DNA from: CAZJGG01 sp964545475 | GTDB taxonomy: Bacteria > Bacillota > Clostridia > Lachnospirales > JAISER01 | DNA length: 9,191 bases | NCBI GenBank assembly: GCA_964545475.1 | Contig: CAZJGG010000084.1 | Location: forward strand, 1-9,191 | Direction of reading: 5' to 3' | Shown: positions 1 through 5,698 of the stretch, piece after piece | How the letters are laid out: every line of letters begins with the position of its first letter | How positions within the stretch are numbered: the stretch's first letter is position 1 | Notes under the pieces: model-generated | Seen by the model: the letters and a program-made list of their open reading frames with translations, nothing else | What the model was told of the DNA's origin: nothing | Database searches by the model: none | Program-made: the position numbers and the translations under genes

Positions 1-56
1 ATCTGAAATTTTCCAAATAAGGATTATTCAACACGCCCCATTAGTATTTAATCCTT

Positions 57-86
57 TTGATTTTTTATGTATGCAAAACATATATT
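57..86 (+). promoter_or_regulatory. Candidate sigma-A promoter for the small plus-strand gene
   Basis: TTGATT at 57-62 and TATATT at 81-86 are separated by 18 bp, close to the vegetative -35/-10 pattern. They lie about 30 bp upstream of the start codon at 117. The region is AT-rich, so chance matches are easy. The placement before a gene with a strong ribosome binding site is the main support. Confidence 0.3.
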
Positions 87-116
87 TGAGGTAAAATACC
101 ATTTGAGGTGAAGAAA

Positions 117-230
117 ATGGATAATACTAAAGCAAAGTCAAAAGACAGCAAAAACGAATCCCTTACTAAAGAAACTGAAAACCAAAAACGAAATATGCCT
201 AAGCACGACACCCATAATGAGAAAAAATAG
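117..230 (+). CDS. Small hydrophilic hypothetical protein (37 aa)
   Basis: I do not recognise a family. The ORF encodes 37 residues, starting MDNTKAKSKDSKNES and ending HDTHNEKK. It is dominated by Lys, Asn, Glu, Asp, Ser and Thr, with a single Leu and no aromatic residue or Cys, so it is probably disordered and soluble. The case for a real gene is the consensus ribosome binding site GAGGTG at 105-110, ideally spaced before the ATG, a plausible promoter upstream, and a strong hairpin starting 18 bp after the stop codon. It is the only convincing plus-strand gene in the window and converges on the ABC operon. Lys-rich mini-proteins of this sort are common in Clostridia and some are linked to sporulation, but nothing here shows that. 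The long minus-strand ORF over the same bases looks like a shadow. Confidence 0.5.
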   Translation: MDNTKAKSKDSKNESLTKETENQKRNMPKHDTHNEKK

Positions 231-248
231 AAGGCTTTGAACAACGTT

Positions 249-282
249 TGGAGTTGTCTTGGTTTTAAGTAAGACAACCCCA
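249..282 (+). terminator. Strong hairpin after the small gene, no U-tract
   Basis: TGGAGTTGTCTT (249-260) pairs with AAGACAACCCCA (271-282). Eleven of twelve positions pair, with one A-C mismatch and a 10-nt loop. It starts 18 bp after the stop codon of the 37-residue gene, as a terminator would. No T-run follows on either strand, so it may be a weak or factor-assisted terminator, or an mRNA-stabilising 3' structure. Confidence 0.4.
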
Positions 283-319
283 GAATATACATTAAAAAAT
301 TGATACGAAAATCCTAAAT

Positions 320-482
320 ATCTGTAAGAGGCTGTTTAGAATTTCCATTCAGCCGTATTTTTGGTTATTTTTTCGTTATTCTACGCCAGCGTGAAACGCC
401 AATACAGTAGACAAGTATGAACGTTCGCCTCTTCCTTGTAATTCAAAAAATTTGCTCGAAAATCCGCTAAAAGCGAGTTTTT
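320..482. repeat. Possible interspersed non-coding repeat downstream of the ABC operon
   Basis: No supportable gene lies between the hairpin and the MalG-type gene. The stretch has the look of an intergenic repeat found in many clostridial genomes. It has one end with GAGGCTGTTTAGAATTTCC, small internal inverted repeats (GCGT/ACGC around 389-399, the palindrome GAACGTTC at 419-426), and a remnant-like open frame on the minus strand ending at 381. This is recognition by eye only: no second copy exists in the window. Confidence 0.22.
455..477 (-). terminator. Weak hairpin that could end the ABC operon transcript
   Basis: On the minus strand CTCG (477-474) can pair with CGAG (458-455), and a T-run follows at 450-445. 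An alternative inner hairpin pairs CGCT with AGCG (475-472 and 468-465), followed by TTTT. Both stems are only 4-5 bp, so this is a weak candidate. It lies 26 bp beyond the stop codon of the last ABC gene, and no better terminator is visible. Confidence 0.25.
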
Positions 483-502
483 AGATGTTTCCTTAAATTT
501 TT

Positions 503-1384
503 TTACCCCTTAACAGCACCCATTGCAAGACCTTGAACAAAGTCTTTTTGAACAAGCCATACAAGGATAACAACAGGTATCAATGTAATCAGCGCAGTAG
601 CAGACATTGGACCCCAAGCAAGCCCCCTGTCTGTAATAAAGCCTGCAATAACAACGGGCAATGTTTTAGAATTTTTGATACTAAGTATTACAGCAAATAA
701 GAATTCATTCCAAGTAGCCACAAATGTTAGAATTGCTGACGCAATCAAGCCGGGCTTTGTAATAGGCATTACAATGCTAAAAAAGCGGCGGGCAAAACCG
801 CAGCCGTCCAACAATGCAGATTCCTCTATAACGTAGGGAACTTGCTCGAAGAACCCCATCATCAACCATATTACCAAAGGGAGATTAAAACTGGTGTTCA
901 TAATAATCAGTGCAAGTTCTGTGTCCATTAGTTTTAATGAACGCATAACCAGATAAACAGGTATCGCAGTAGCGATTGCAGGGTACATTTTCTGCACCAA
1001 GAACCACAGCCCGAAAAAAGCTCTTGCCTTCTTACCGATAGAACCTCTTACAACTGCATAGGCAGCCATACTGCCTATAATCACAGTAATAACTGTAGTG
1101 ACAAATGTAATAATAAAAGTATTTGATAAATAGGTCCAAATTTTATCACGCGTAAATACTTCTATATAGCTGTCAAGCGTAAAAGATTTCGGGAAAATTA
1201 TCGGTGGATAAGCCAAATAATCCTGAGATTGTTTAAATGAGCTTGAAGCAAGCCAGTAGAGCGGAAAAACAACCATGGTTACGCTGCTTACAAGAAGAAA
1301 TATTTTAATAGGTACTCCCGCAAAATTACTGATAACTGAATCAATGGATGTAACATCTCTTACCTGTTTGTTTCGCTTTACCAT
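503..1384 (-). CDS. Carbohydrate ABC transporter permease, MalG type
   Basis: This is an inner-membrane permease subunit of a CUT1-family sugar importer, pairing with the MalF-type permease encoded just upstream. The 293 residues match the family's usual length. Hydrophobic segments lie near residues 25-45, 86-112, 122-145, 155-178, 212-233 and 262-279, giving the six helices expected of MalG. The cytoplasmic EAA loop that docks the ATPase is present at 187-207 (EESALLDG, ending in VMP). The C-terminus GAVKG is also characteristic. I chose the ATG at 1384 because a consensus AAGGAGGAGG site lies 6-10 bp before it; a start at 1432 would lie inside the upstream gene with no such site. The start overlaps the MalF stop by 7 bp, indicating translational coupling. 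The sugar carried cannot be told from the sequence. Confidence 0.95.
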   Translation of the reverse strand: MVKRNKQVRDVTSIDSVISNFAGVPIKIFLLVSSVTMVVFPLYWLASSSFKQSQDYLAYPPIIFPKSFTLDSYIEVFTRDKIWTYLSNTFIITFVTTVITVIIGSMAAYAVVRGSIGKKARAFFGLWFLVQKMYPAIATAIPVYLVMRSLKLMDTELALIIMNTSFNLPLVIWLMMGFFEQVPYVIEESALLDGCGFARRFFSIVMPITKPGLIASAILTFVATWNEFLFAVILSIKNSKTLPVVIAGFITDRGLAWGPMSATALITLIPVVILVWLVQKDFVQGLAMGAVKG

Positions 1385-2268
1385 AAGCTGTCCTCCTCCT
1401 TCTTTCTCCAACGCAAAAACAGCGTACTGCACATTGTCATAACAATTACAAATAAAATAGCAAGTGCGGCAGCATATCCTGCATCAAAAAATCTAAGCCC
1501 CTGTTTATAAATATAATTCGGGAGCATTTCAGTTGCCGTTCCAGGTCCACCGTTTGTCATAACATAAACAGTATCGAATACTTTAAATGCGTCTATAAAG
1601 CGTATCATCAGTACAATTATGAGAATAGGCTTCATAAGTGGCAGAACGATTCTTCTAAAAATCTGCCTAGGGTTTGCACCATCAACCAAAGCCGCCTCAA
1701 TACAATCACCCGGAAGAGCCTTAAGCCCTGCTGCGCAGATGACAGTGACCCATGGCGTAAGCTGCCAAACATTAACCAAAATAACTGATAACATAGCCGT
1801 TTTCGGAGCGCTCAGCCACGTAATGCTTGGAATTCCTATAAAACTTAATAGATAGTTGATAATGCCGGTGGATGAATCTAGCATCATTCTCCAAAGAGTA
1901 CCGATAGCAACAGGTGCCATAATCATTGGTATCATGAAAATAGATGTAACAATCCTGGCCCAGCCCTTGTCCGAACATATAATCATGGCAATCATCATGC
2001 CAAGAACTAATTCCAAACTCACCGAAATTACTGCAAAAACAATGGTGTTCCATGTGCTTATTTGCAATGTGGTATCTGTAAAAACACGAATATAATTTTC
2101 AAGCCCTACAAAAGACGGAACACTATTTGGAAGATTAAGTTTGTAACGGAAAAAGCTTAAATATAATGAATATGCCAAAGGAAACAAGGCAGTTATACCC
2201 AGAAAAATCAAGGTAGGCATAAGAAACATCCAAGATAATAGTTTATCACTAATTTTATTCATTTTCAT
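1378..2268 (-). CDS. Carbohydrate ABC transporter permease, MalF/UgpA type
   Basis: This is the second membrane permease of the same CUT1 importer. It has 296 residues and no long periplasmic loop, like the short UgpA/SmoF-like members rather than E. coli MalF. The N-terminal helix (about 10-38) is followed by the family stretch FVGLENYIRVF (53-63). Further helices lie near 73-97, 106-128, 157-180, 212-232 and 264-285. The EAA loop is at 191-210 (EAALVDGANPRQIFRRIVLP), a very good match. TNGGPGTATE (238-247) is another hallmark. The start at 2268 is set by AGGAGGAAAGACATG; the longer ORF from 2316 would place that site inside the coding sequence. It follows the binding-protein gene across the N gap and overlaps the MalG gene by 7 bp. 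No ATP-binding subunit is encoded in the window. Confidence 0.95.
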   Translation of the reverse strand: MKMNKISDKLLSWMFLMPTLIFLGITALFPLAYSLYLSFFRYKLNLPNSVPSFVGLENYIRVFTDTTLQISTWNTIVFAVISVSLELVLGMMIAMIICSDKGWARIVTSIFMIPMIMAPVAIGTLWRMMLDSSTGIINYLLSFIGIPSITWLSAPKTAMLSVILVNVWQLTPWVTVICAAGLKALPGDCIEAALVDGANPRQIFRRIVLPLMKPILIIVLMIRFIDAFKVFDTVYVMTNGGPGTATEMLPNYIYKQGLRFFDAGYAAALAILFVIVMTMCSTLFLRWRKKEEDSLW

Positions 2269-2290
2269 GTCTTTCCTCCTAGAACGAACC

Positions 2291-2301
2291 TTATACCAAG
2301 T
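2291..2301 (-). promoter_or_regulatory. Leader motif ACTTGGTATAA, copy before the MalF gene
   Basis: On the minus strand this 11-mer sits 10 bp upstream of the AGGAGG ribosome binding site of the MalF-type gene. An identical copy lies in the same place before the binding-protein gene (3770-3780). TGGTATAAG resembles an extended -10 element, so an internal promoter is possible. A regulator site or mRNA element is equally open. Confidence 0.35.
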
Positions 2302-2351
2302 TGTGTTTAAAAACAATAGTATCAGTAATGTTCTTTTTCCTAAGAATATGT

Positions 2352-2451
2352 NNNNNNNNNNNNNNNNNNNNNNNNNNNNNNNNNNNNNNNNNNNNNNNNN
2401 NNNNNNNNNNNNNNNNNNNNNNNNNNNNNNNNNNNNNNNNNNNNNNNNNNN
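2352..2451. other. Assembly gap of 100 Ns
   Basis: Exactly 100 consecutive Ns, the conventional size for a scaffold gap of unknown length. It falls at the 3' end of the solute-binding-protein gene and the start of the spacer before the MalF-type gene, so the true stop codon and any hairpin between the two genes are missing. Reading frames drawn through the Ns have no meaning. Confidence 0.97.
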
Positions 2452-3745
2452 CTTCTGGAGGAGAATTTTTCAATGCCTGTTTAATACCTTCATCCATTTG
2501 TTTTACTGCCTCATCAAGCGAAATTTGATCAGTCAGATAACCACTTATAACTGTATTTAGCATAGTATCTACCTCAACTGAAGCCGCAATTCTCCACCAC
2601 ATATTCGCAGTGTCAAGCGCTTCTCTTACCGGATATAAACCAGCATCTTTAATTGATTGTTGTTCCCAAAACTCTTTTCTTGGTGAAAAAATTGCAAATT
2701 CGTCAAAGAATCTCTGTTGGTTTTCAACACTTGTATACATTTTAATCCATTCCCAGGCTAAATCCTTGTTTTCAGAACCTGCAGGTATTGCTAAATCCCA
2801 AGCTGAAAGAAGGGTAATACCTGTCTTTTCTTTAGGAATCGTAGCAAGAGCCCATTTTCCTACAATTTGTGATTTTTCTGGTTTATCACCGTTTAATGTT
2901 ATACCGAGGGAAGGCCATGTTTCGCAAATAGCAGCTTTACCATCAAGGAATGCTTTAATGGATTCTTCCACACCCCATGAAAGGCTTGCAGGGTCCATTG
3001 AGCTTTGAAGTTCCTTAAGGTGTTGTAAAGTAGCTCTGGTTTCAGAAGAATCAATTGTAACGTTCCAATCTTCATCAGCCCAAGCGCCGCCCATAGACCA
3101 TAATATGTAATCGAAAACGCCGCCAAGTTGACCGGGAGCTTCGGCAATTGTTACGCCGTACATGCCGTCCTTAGTAAGTTCGGCGGAAACTTTGCGATAT
3201 TCTTCCCATGTGTCTGGTAAACCGTTTGGCAGAAGGTCTGTCCTGTAAGCAAAAACTTGAGGAGTGCTGGCATTTGGAATACCAATAATGGTATCCTGCC
3301 ATTTACCGCTGTTGGCAAGCACGTTATCAATCCAAACAGACATATCGTAACTGTCTTTTTCAATATACGGTGCAAGGTCAGTTAAAAATGGCGCAAACTC
3401 GCCGTCCCACTGGCTGGCAACGTCTATAACGTCATATGCGGAAGTGCCGCCGGATGTTAAATCCAAAAGTGCCTTTTCGTGCAAAGTTACATAAGGGAAA
3501 TCGACTACGTCAACTTTCGCCCCCGTTAGAGCCTCGAATTCCGGAACGATTGCTCTGGCCGCATCAGCATAAACGCTAGACATATAGAGCACAGTAAGGG
3601 TTTGCCCTGCAAATGGATTTTCCCCTTCCGCAGGTGCGCTGCTGCCTTGAGACGGCGCAGGGGTGGTAGTGTTGCCACCGGAACAGCTGGTAAGTATACC
3701 GGCTGCCATTACAATAACTAACAAAATTGCTAAAGATCTTTTCAT
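2452..3745 (-). CDS. Sugar ABC transporter solute-binding lipoprotein (3' end lost in gap)
   Basis: This is the extracellular lipid-anchored receptor that captures the sugar and delivers it to the two permeases encoded downstream. From the ATG at 3745 there is a lipoprotein signal peptide: MKRS, a hydrophobic core, then the lipobox LTSC with the lipidated Cys at residue 21. A Ser/Pro/Thr-rich linker follows to about residue 45. The mature domain has typical family-1 features: a first strand TLTVLYMS, a stretch starting VPEFEALTGAKVDVV, a hinge-like DVIDVASQWDGEF, and a C-terminal IPAGSENKDLAWEWIKMYTS. The visible 431 residues stop at NSPPE, near the usual end for this family, so the stop codon probably lies in the N gap; the visible 3' end is partial. 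I preferred 3745 over 3751 or 3766 because GGGAGG is 9 bp before it and the signal peptide then starts canonically. Confidence 0.93.
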
Positions 3746-3769
3746 TGTCATTTTCCTCCCTAACATAGT

Positions 3770-3780
3770 TTATACCAAGT
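3770..3780 (-). promoter_or_regulatory. Leader motif ACTTGGTATAA, copy before the binding-protein gene
   Basis: This copy is identical to the 11-mer at 2291-2301 and lies 9 bp upstream of the GGGAGG ribosome binding site. It falls within the probable 5' leader of the transcript from the promoter at 3811-3839. It could be a second, extended -10 promoter (TGGTATAAA), an operator, or part of a duplicated leader. Confidence 0.35.
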
Positions 3781-3810
3781 CTTAACAATTAGACACACTG
3801 CTACAATACT

Positions 3811-3839
3811 AGATTATCACATTGCAAATGTTTTTTCAA
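3811..3839 (-). promoter_or_regulatory. Sigma-A promoter of the sugar ABC operon
   Basis: On the minus strand TTGAAA (3839-3834) and TAATCT (3816-3811) are separated by exactly 17 bp. Transcription would start near 3804 and give a leader of roughly 60 nt before the ATG at 3745. It is the best promoter match in the region upstream of the operon. No clear catabolite (cre) site was found around it. Confidence 0.55.
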
Positions 3840-3963
3840 TACTTAAACTATAAAAAATTACAGTAAAACCATTAATACTCTCTCGTTTTGTAGCAAAAAC
3901 ACACAATTTAAATCTCAAATCCCAATAAACACTGTGTTTTAAAGCGAAAAAATCTGTAAATAA

Positions 3964-4145
3964 TTATAAGAATATGTAGCATTTCGCTAAGAACCTTTTC
4001 AAAGTCTTCATTTTGGCGTCTTTTGGCAAATCTTCCAAATTACTGCGTTAGCGGCTTCTAGCATATATTCTCCGGATATGCATTCATAAAGGTAATGATG
4101 AATTGAAAGGTGTAAGGGCGCATGAAGAATGGCAAAAATCCGCAT
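3964..4145 (-). pseudogene. Possible small decayed gene with a one-base frameshift
   Basis: Two adjoining frames on the minus strand look as if they were once one. The first runs from an ATG at 4145 and contains LHLSIHHYLYECISGEYMLE followed by AANAV. The second, offset by one base, continues NLEDLPKDAKMKTLKRF and ends at the TAA at 3964-3966. They join near 4041, where the sequence reads GTAATTTGG; one extra A there would give an uninterrupted frame of about 61 codons. I recognise no family. No ribosome binding site precedes the ATG at 4145, and the 22-bp tandem duplication overlaps the 5' end, so the true start may be lost. A sequencing error instead of decay is possible. The alternative is that this is non-coding and the match of frames is chance. 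Confidence 0.3.
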
Positions 4146-4161
4146 GAAGAATGGCAAAAAC
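4119..4161. repeat. 22-bp tandem duplication, two copies
   Basis: Bases 4119-4138 and 4141-4160 are identical (starting CGCATGAAGAATGG), giving a perfect 20-base match with a 22-bp period. The period is not a multiple of three, so it does not encode a protein repeat. It lies in the strip between the sugar operon and the phage-derived genes. Confidence 0.9.
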
Positions 4162-4201
4162 ATTTTAATTAAAATTTTCTAATATATTTTCAATGAAAAC
4201 T

Positions 4202-4242
4202 AAAAAGAAACAAGGCTATCAAAACAACCCTGTTTCTTTTTT
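4202..4242 (-). terminator. Rho-independent terminator of the HTH gene, possibly bidirectional
   Basis: AAAAAGAAACAAGG (4202-4215) pairs with CCCTGTTTCTTTTT (4228-4241), with one mismatch and a 12-nt loop. T-runs on both strands flank it. On the minus strand it starts about 30 bp after the stop codon of the HTH regulator at 4273, so it probably ends the phage-side transcript and insulates the sugar operon. Confidence 0.8.
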
Positions 4243-4272
4243 AATGTTCTTTTTTAGCTATTTAAAGATTAG

Positions 4273-4515
4273 TTAAAGATTGTTCCTTTTATTCTTTAAT
4301 GATTTGTATTTTTCATCGGGTATATATTGAAGAATATCCTGCACTTCACAATCAAGGACTTTACAGATGCGGCTTAAATATTCCAGATTTACTCGTTCGA
4401 TTAGCTCGTGATACATTTCGTTTATAGTTGCCGGGCGAATTCCTGTTTTTTGTGCAAGCTCGGCTTGTGTCATGCGTAACTCGCCCAAAACTCTAGATAG
4501 ATGTATTTTAATCAT
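4273..4515 (-). CDS. Small XRE/Cro-type HTH transcriptional regulator
   Basis: An 80-residue DNA-binding protein made of little more than one helix-turn-helix domain. The HTH lies at residues 16-36, TQAELAQKTGIRPATIN followed by EMYH, with the Q-x-x-L-A-x-x-x-G-I pattern of Cro/CI proteins. The second half (RVNLEYLSRICKVLDCEVQD) matches the HTH_26 / YozG-like subgroup, which is common in clostridial chromosomes and mobile elements. A short basic tail (KSLKNKRNN) follows. AGGAG lies 11 bp before the ATG. It is the last gene of the phage-side block, 112 bp after the methylase, with its own terminator. A perfect palindrome upstream (4548-4560) could be an autoregulatory operator. Whether it controls phage genes or is an unrelated chromosomal regulator at the edge of the element is not visible. 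Confidence 0.9.
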   Translation of the reverse strand: MIKIHLSRVLGELRMTQAELAQKTGIRPATINEMYHELIERVNLEYLSRICKVLDCEVQDILQYIPDEKYKSLKNKRNNL

Positions 4516-4547
4516 GACAATATCTACTCCTAAATTACTTATTTAGT

Positions 4548-4560
4548 ATGATATTATCAT
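4548..4560. promoter_or_regulatory. 13-bp palindrome upstream of the HTH gene, possible operator
   Basis: ATGATATTATCAT is a perfect inverted repeat with 6-bp arms around one central base, 33 bp upstream of the HTH start codon. On the minus strand a TTGAAA precedes it directly, so it may sit in a promoter spacer, as Cro-type operators do. The region is very AT-rich, which makes chance palindromes likely. Confidence 0.3.
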
Positions 4561-4627
4561 TTTCAAGAATATTAAGACTGTTTTAGTAATTTTATTACAA
4601 TATAGGTAATTGTGGTTTTAAAAAAAA

Positions 4628-5374
4628 TTAATAATTTGTTATTATAAGTTCTTTATATGATTTATTGCCTGCATTTAAAGAAAGATTATTTGAACGTTGA
4701 ATTTTATTGATATTCCAATCATTATAAAGTTGCTCAACGAAGTCGCAATCATTATACGAAACAATGGCTTTGCCTTTTATACCGTTTAAGTATTTATTAA
4801 GCATAATATGTTGTTCGTTTGCAAACTGAAATCCATAATATTGTTCTGCGCCGAAGTAAGGCGGGTCGCAATAAAATAATGTTTCCTCGGAATCGTGCTG
4901 TTCGATTATATTTTCAAAGCTTTTATTCTCAATTATAACATGCTTTAACCGATCTTTAACCGCCTTTAAAAAATCGGTATTGGTAATATCCCTGGATTTA
5001 CCGCCATATGTAGTGACTTTTGCGCCATAGCTTGCCTTTATCATGTATAAATATCTTGCCGCTCTTTGAATATCTGTAAGTGCCTCAATATTATATAGAC
5101 TTTTAAAGTCATTGAAAAAGTCTCTTGAGTTTAAAACAAGCTCCAACTCTTCGCCGATGGCGTTTGGATGATATTTAACACACTTAAAAAGGTTAGTTAA
5201 ATTACTGTTTAAATCGTTATAAACCTCTATTTTAGCATGCTTATCATTGTAAAACAAAACCCATGCCGCACCGCCGAACACCTCAACGTATTTATTAAAA
5301 TATTGGGGGAATTTACTGCAAATTTCTTTTCGTAAAAGCTTTTTCCCGCCCATCCATGCTATAAAGCTATCCAT
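4628..5374 (-). CDS. dam: D12-class DNA adenine-N6 methyltransferase (Dam-like, phage type)
   Basis: This enzyme transfers a methyl group from S-adenosylmethionine to adenine N6 in a short DNA site; Dam relatives usually act on GATC, but the site is not shown here. Counting from the ATG at 5374 there are 248 residues. Motif X is at 7-14 (WMGGKKLL), the SAM-binding motif I at 30-40 (VEVFGGAAWVL), and catalytic motif IV DPPY at 170-173. The ending KELIITNY is typical of phage members. Motif I has Ala where many relatives have a third Gly. The start is uncertain: GTG at 5389 overlaps the AGGAG site and ATG at 5374 is 14 bp beyond it, so neither spacing is ideal. It lies 131 bp downstream of the XkdX-like gene. 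Phages use such enzymes to evade host restriction. No partner endonuclease is visible, so it is probably an orphan methylase. Confidence 0.92.
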   Translation of the reverse strand: MDSFIAWMGGKKLLRKEICSKFPQYFNKYVEVFGGAAWVLFYNDKHAKIEVYNDLNSNLTNLFKCVKYHPNAIGEELELVLNSRDFFNDFKSLYNIEALTDIQRAARYLYMIKASYGAKVTTYGGKSRDITNTDFLKAVKDRLKHVIIENKSFENIIEQHDSEETLFYCDPPYFGAEQYYGFQFANEQHIMLNKYLNGIKGKAIVSYNDCDFVEQLYNDWNINKIQRSNNLSLNAGNKSYKELIITNY

Positions 5375-5505
5375 ATTATTTATTTTCACTCCTGTTCATT
5401 ATTTTGATATATGAATAACTTTTTTGTTTTTTTATTTATTTTTGTGTTTTAAAAATTAAATGTATCTTGAAGCAGATTCCAAAAGGCATAAGTGTTAGAG
5501 CGGAA

Positions 5506-5637
5506 TCATGCTTTTTGCTTTGCTATTTTTATCGCTTCTAATTGTTGATTAGTCAAAACCCCCAAATTAACATACCTTTCTAGCTGGACTTCTGTCACAT
5601 AACCTTTTAAATAACGTTCTTTTATAATTTCAAACAT
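5506..5637 (-). CDS. xkdX: XkdX-like phage tail-associated small protein (43 aa)
   Basis: This 43-residue ORF encodes MFEIIKERYLKGYVTEVQLE followed by a region with VNLGVLTNQQLEAI. It matches the XkdX family pattern: MFxIIKxxYxKGxxT, then a V-x-x-G-x-(I/L)-T-x-x-Q step near residue 25-31. The exact role of XkdX proteins is unknown, but they lie at the end of the tail/fibre genes in PBSX-type and many clostridial prophages, exactly as here. The ribosome binding site TTTGGAGG is well spaced (8 bp) before the ATG. It follows the tail-fibre gene, with a tiny broken ORF between them whose restored frame would overlap this start by 8 bp. Next in the transcript is the methylase, rather than holin or endolysin. 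Related proteins usually have 35-55 residues, so the length is normal. Confidence 0.8.
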   Translation of the reverse strand: MFEIIKERYLKGYVTEVQLERYVNLGVLTNQQLEAIKIAKQKA

Positions 5638-5688
5638 TTTGTTTTACCTCCAAAATCGCTAGCTCTAATTCAGTTATTTGTTGCCCAT
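5630..5688 (-). pseudogene. Tiny ORF before xkdX, apparently broken by one base
   Basis: A consensus ribosome binding site GAGGTG (5694-5699) lies 5 bp before an ATG at 5688, yet the frame encodes only MGNK before a TAA at 5674. Shifting one base after ATGGG gives an open frame that would read MGQQITELELAILEVKQNV and stop at TGA 5630-5632, overlapping the xkdX ATG in the typical ATG...TGA coupled manner. One more G in the GGG run would restore it. Short helical mini-proteins are often encoded just before xkdX in clostridial prophages. Decay, sequencing error or true recoding cannot be told apart here. Confidence 0.4.
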
Positions 5689-5698
5689 TATATCACCT

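Noticed and set aside
65..292. 75-residue hydrophobic ORF on the minus strand
   Set aside because: It is the complement of the Lys-rich plus-strand gene, which has a clear ribosome binding site; poly-Lys codons read backwards give Phe/Leu-rich shadows.
2267..2560. ORFs on both strands running through the N block
   Set aside because: The gap length is a placeholder, so frames on the two sides cannot be joined. Only the frame reading into the gap from the binding-protein side is supported.
4122..4172. 16-codon plus-strand ORF (MKNGKNPHEEWQKHFN) across the tandem duplication
   Set aside because: No well-spaced ribosome binding site, very short, and created by the duplication itself.
5475..5507. 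Inverted repeat GATTCC/GGAATC around the end of xkdX
   Set aside because: Only 6-bp arms with a 21-nt loop and no T-run; not a credible terminator or att site.
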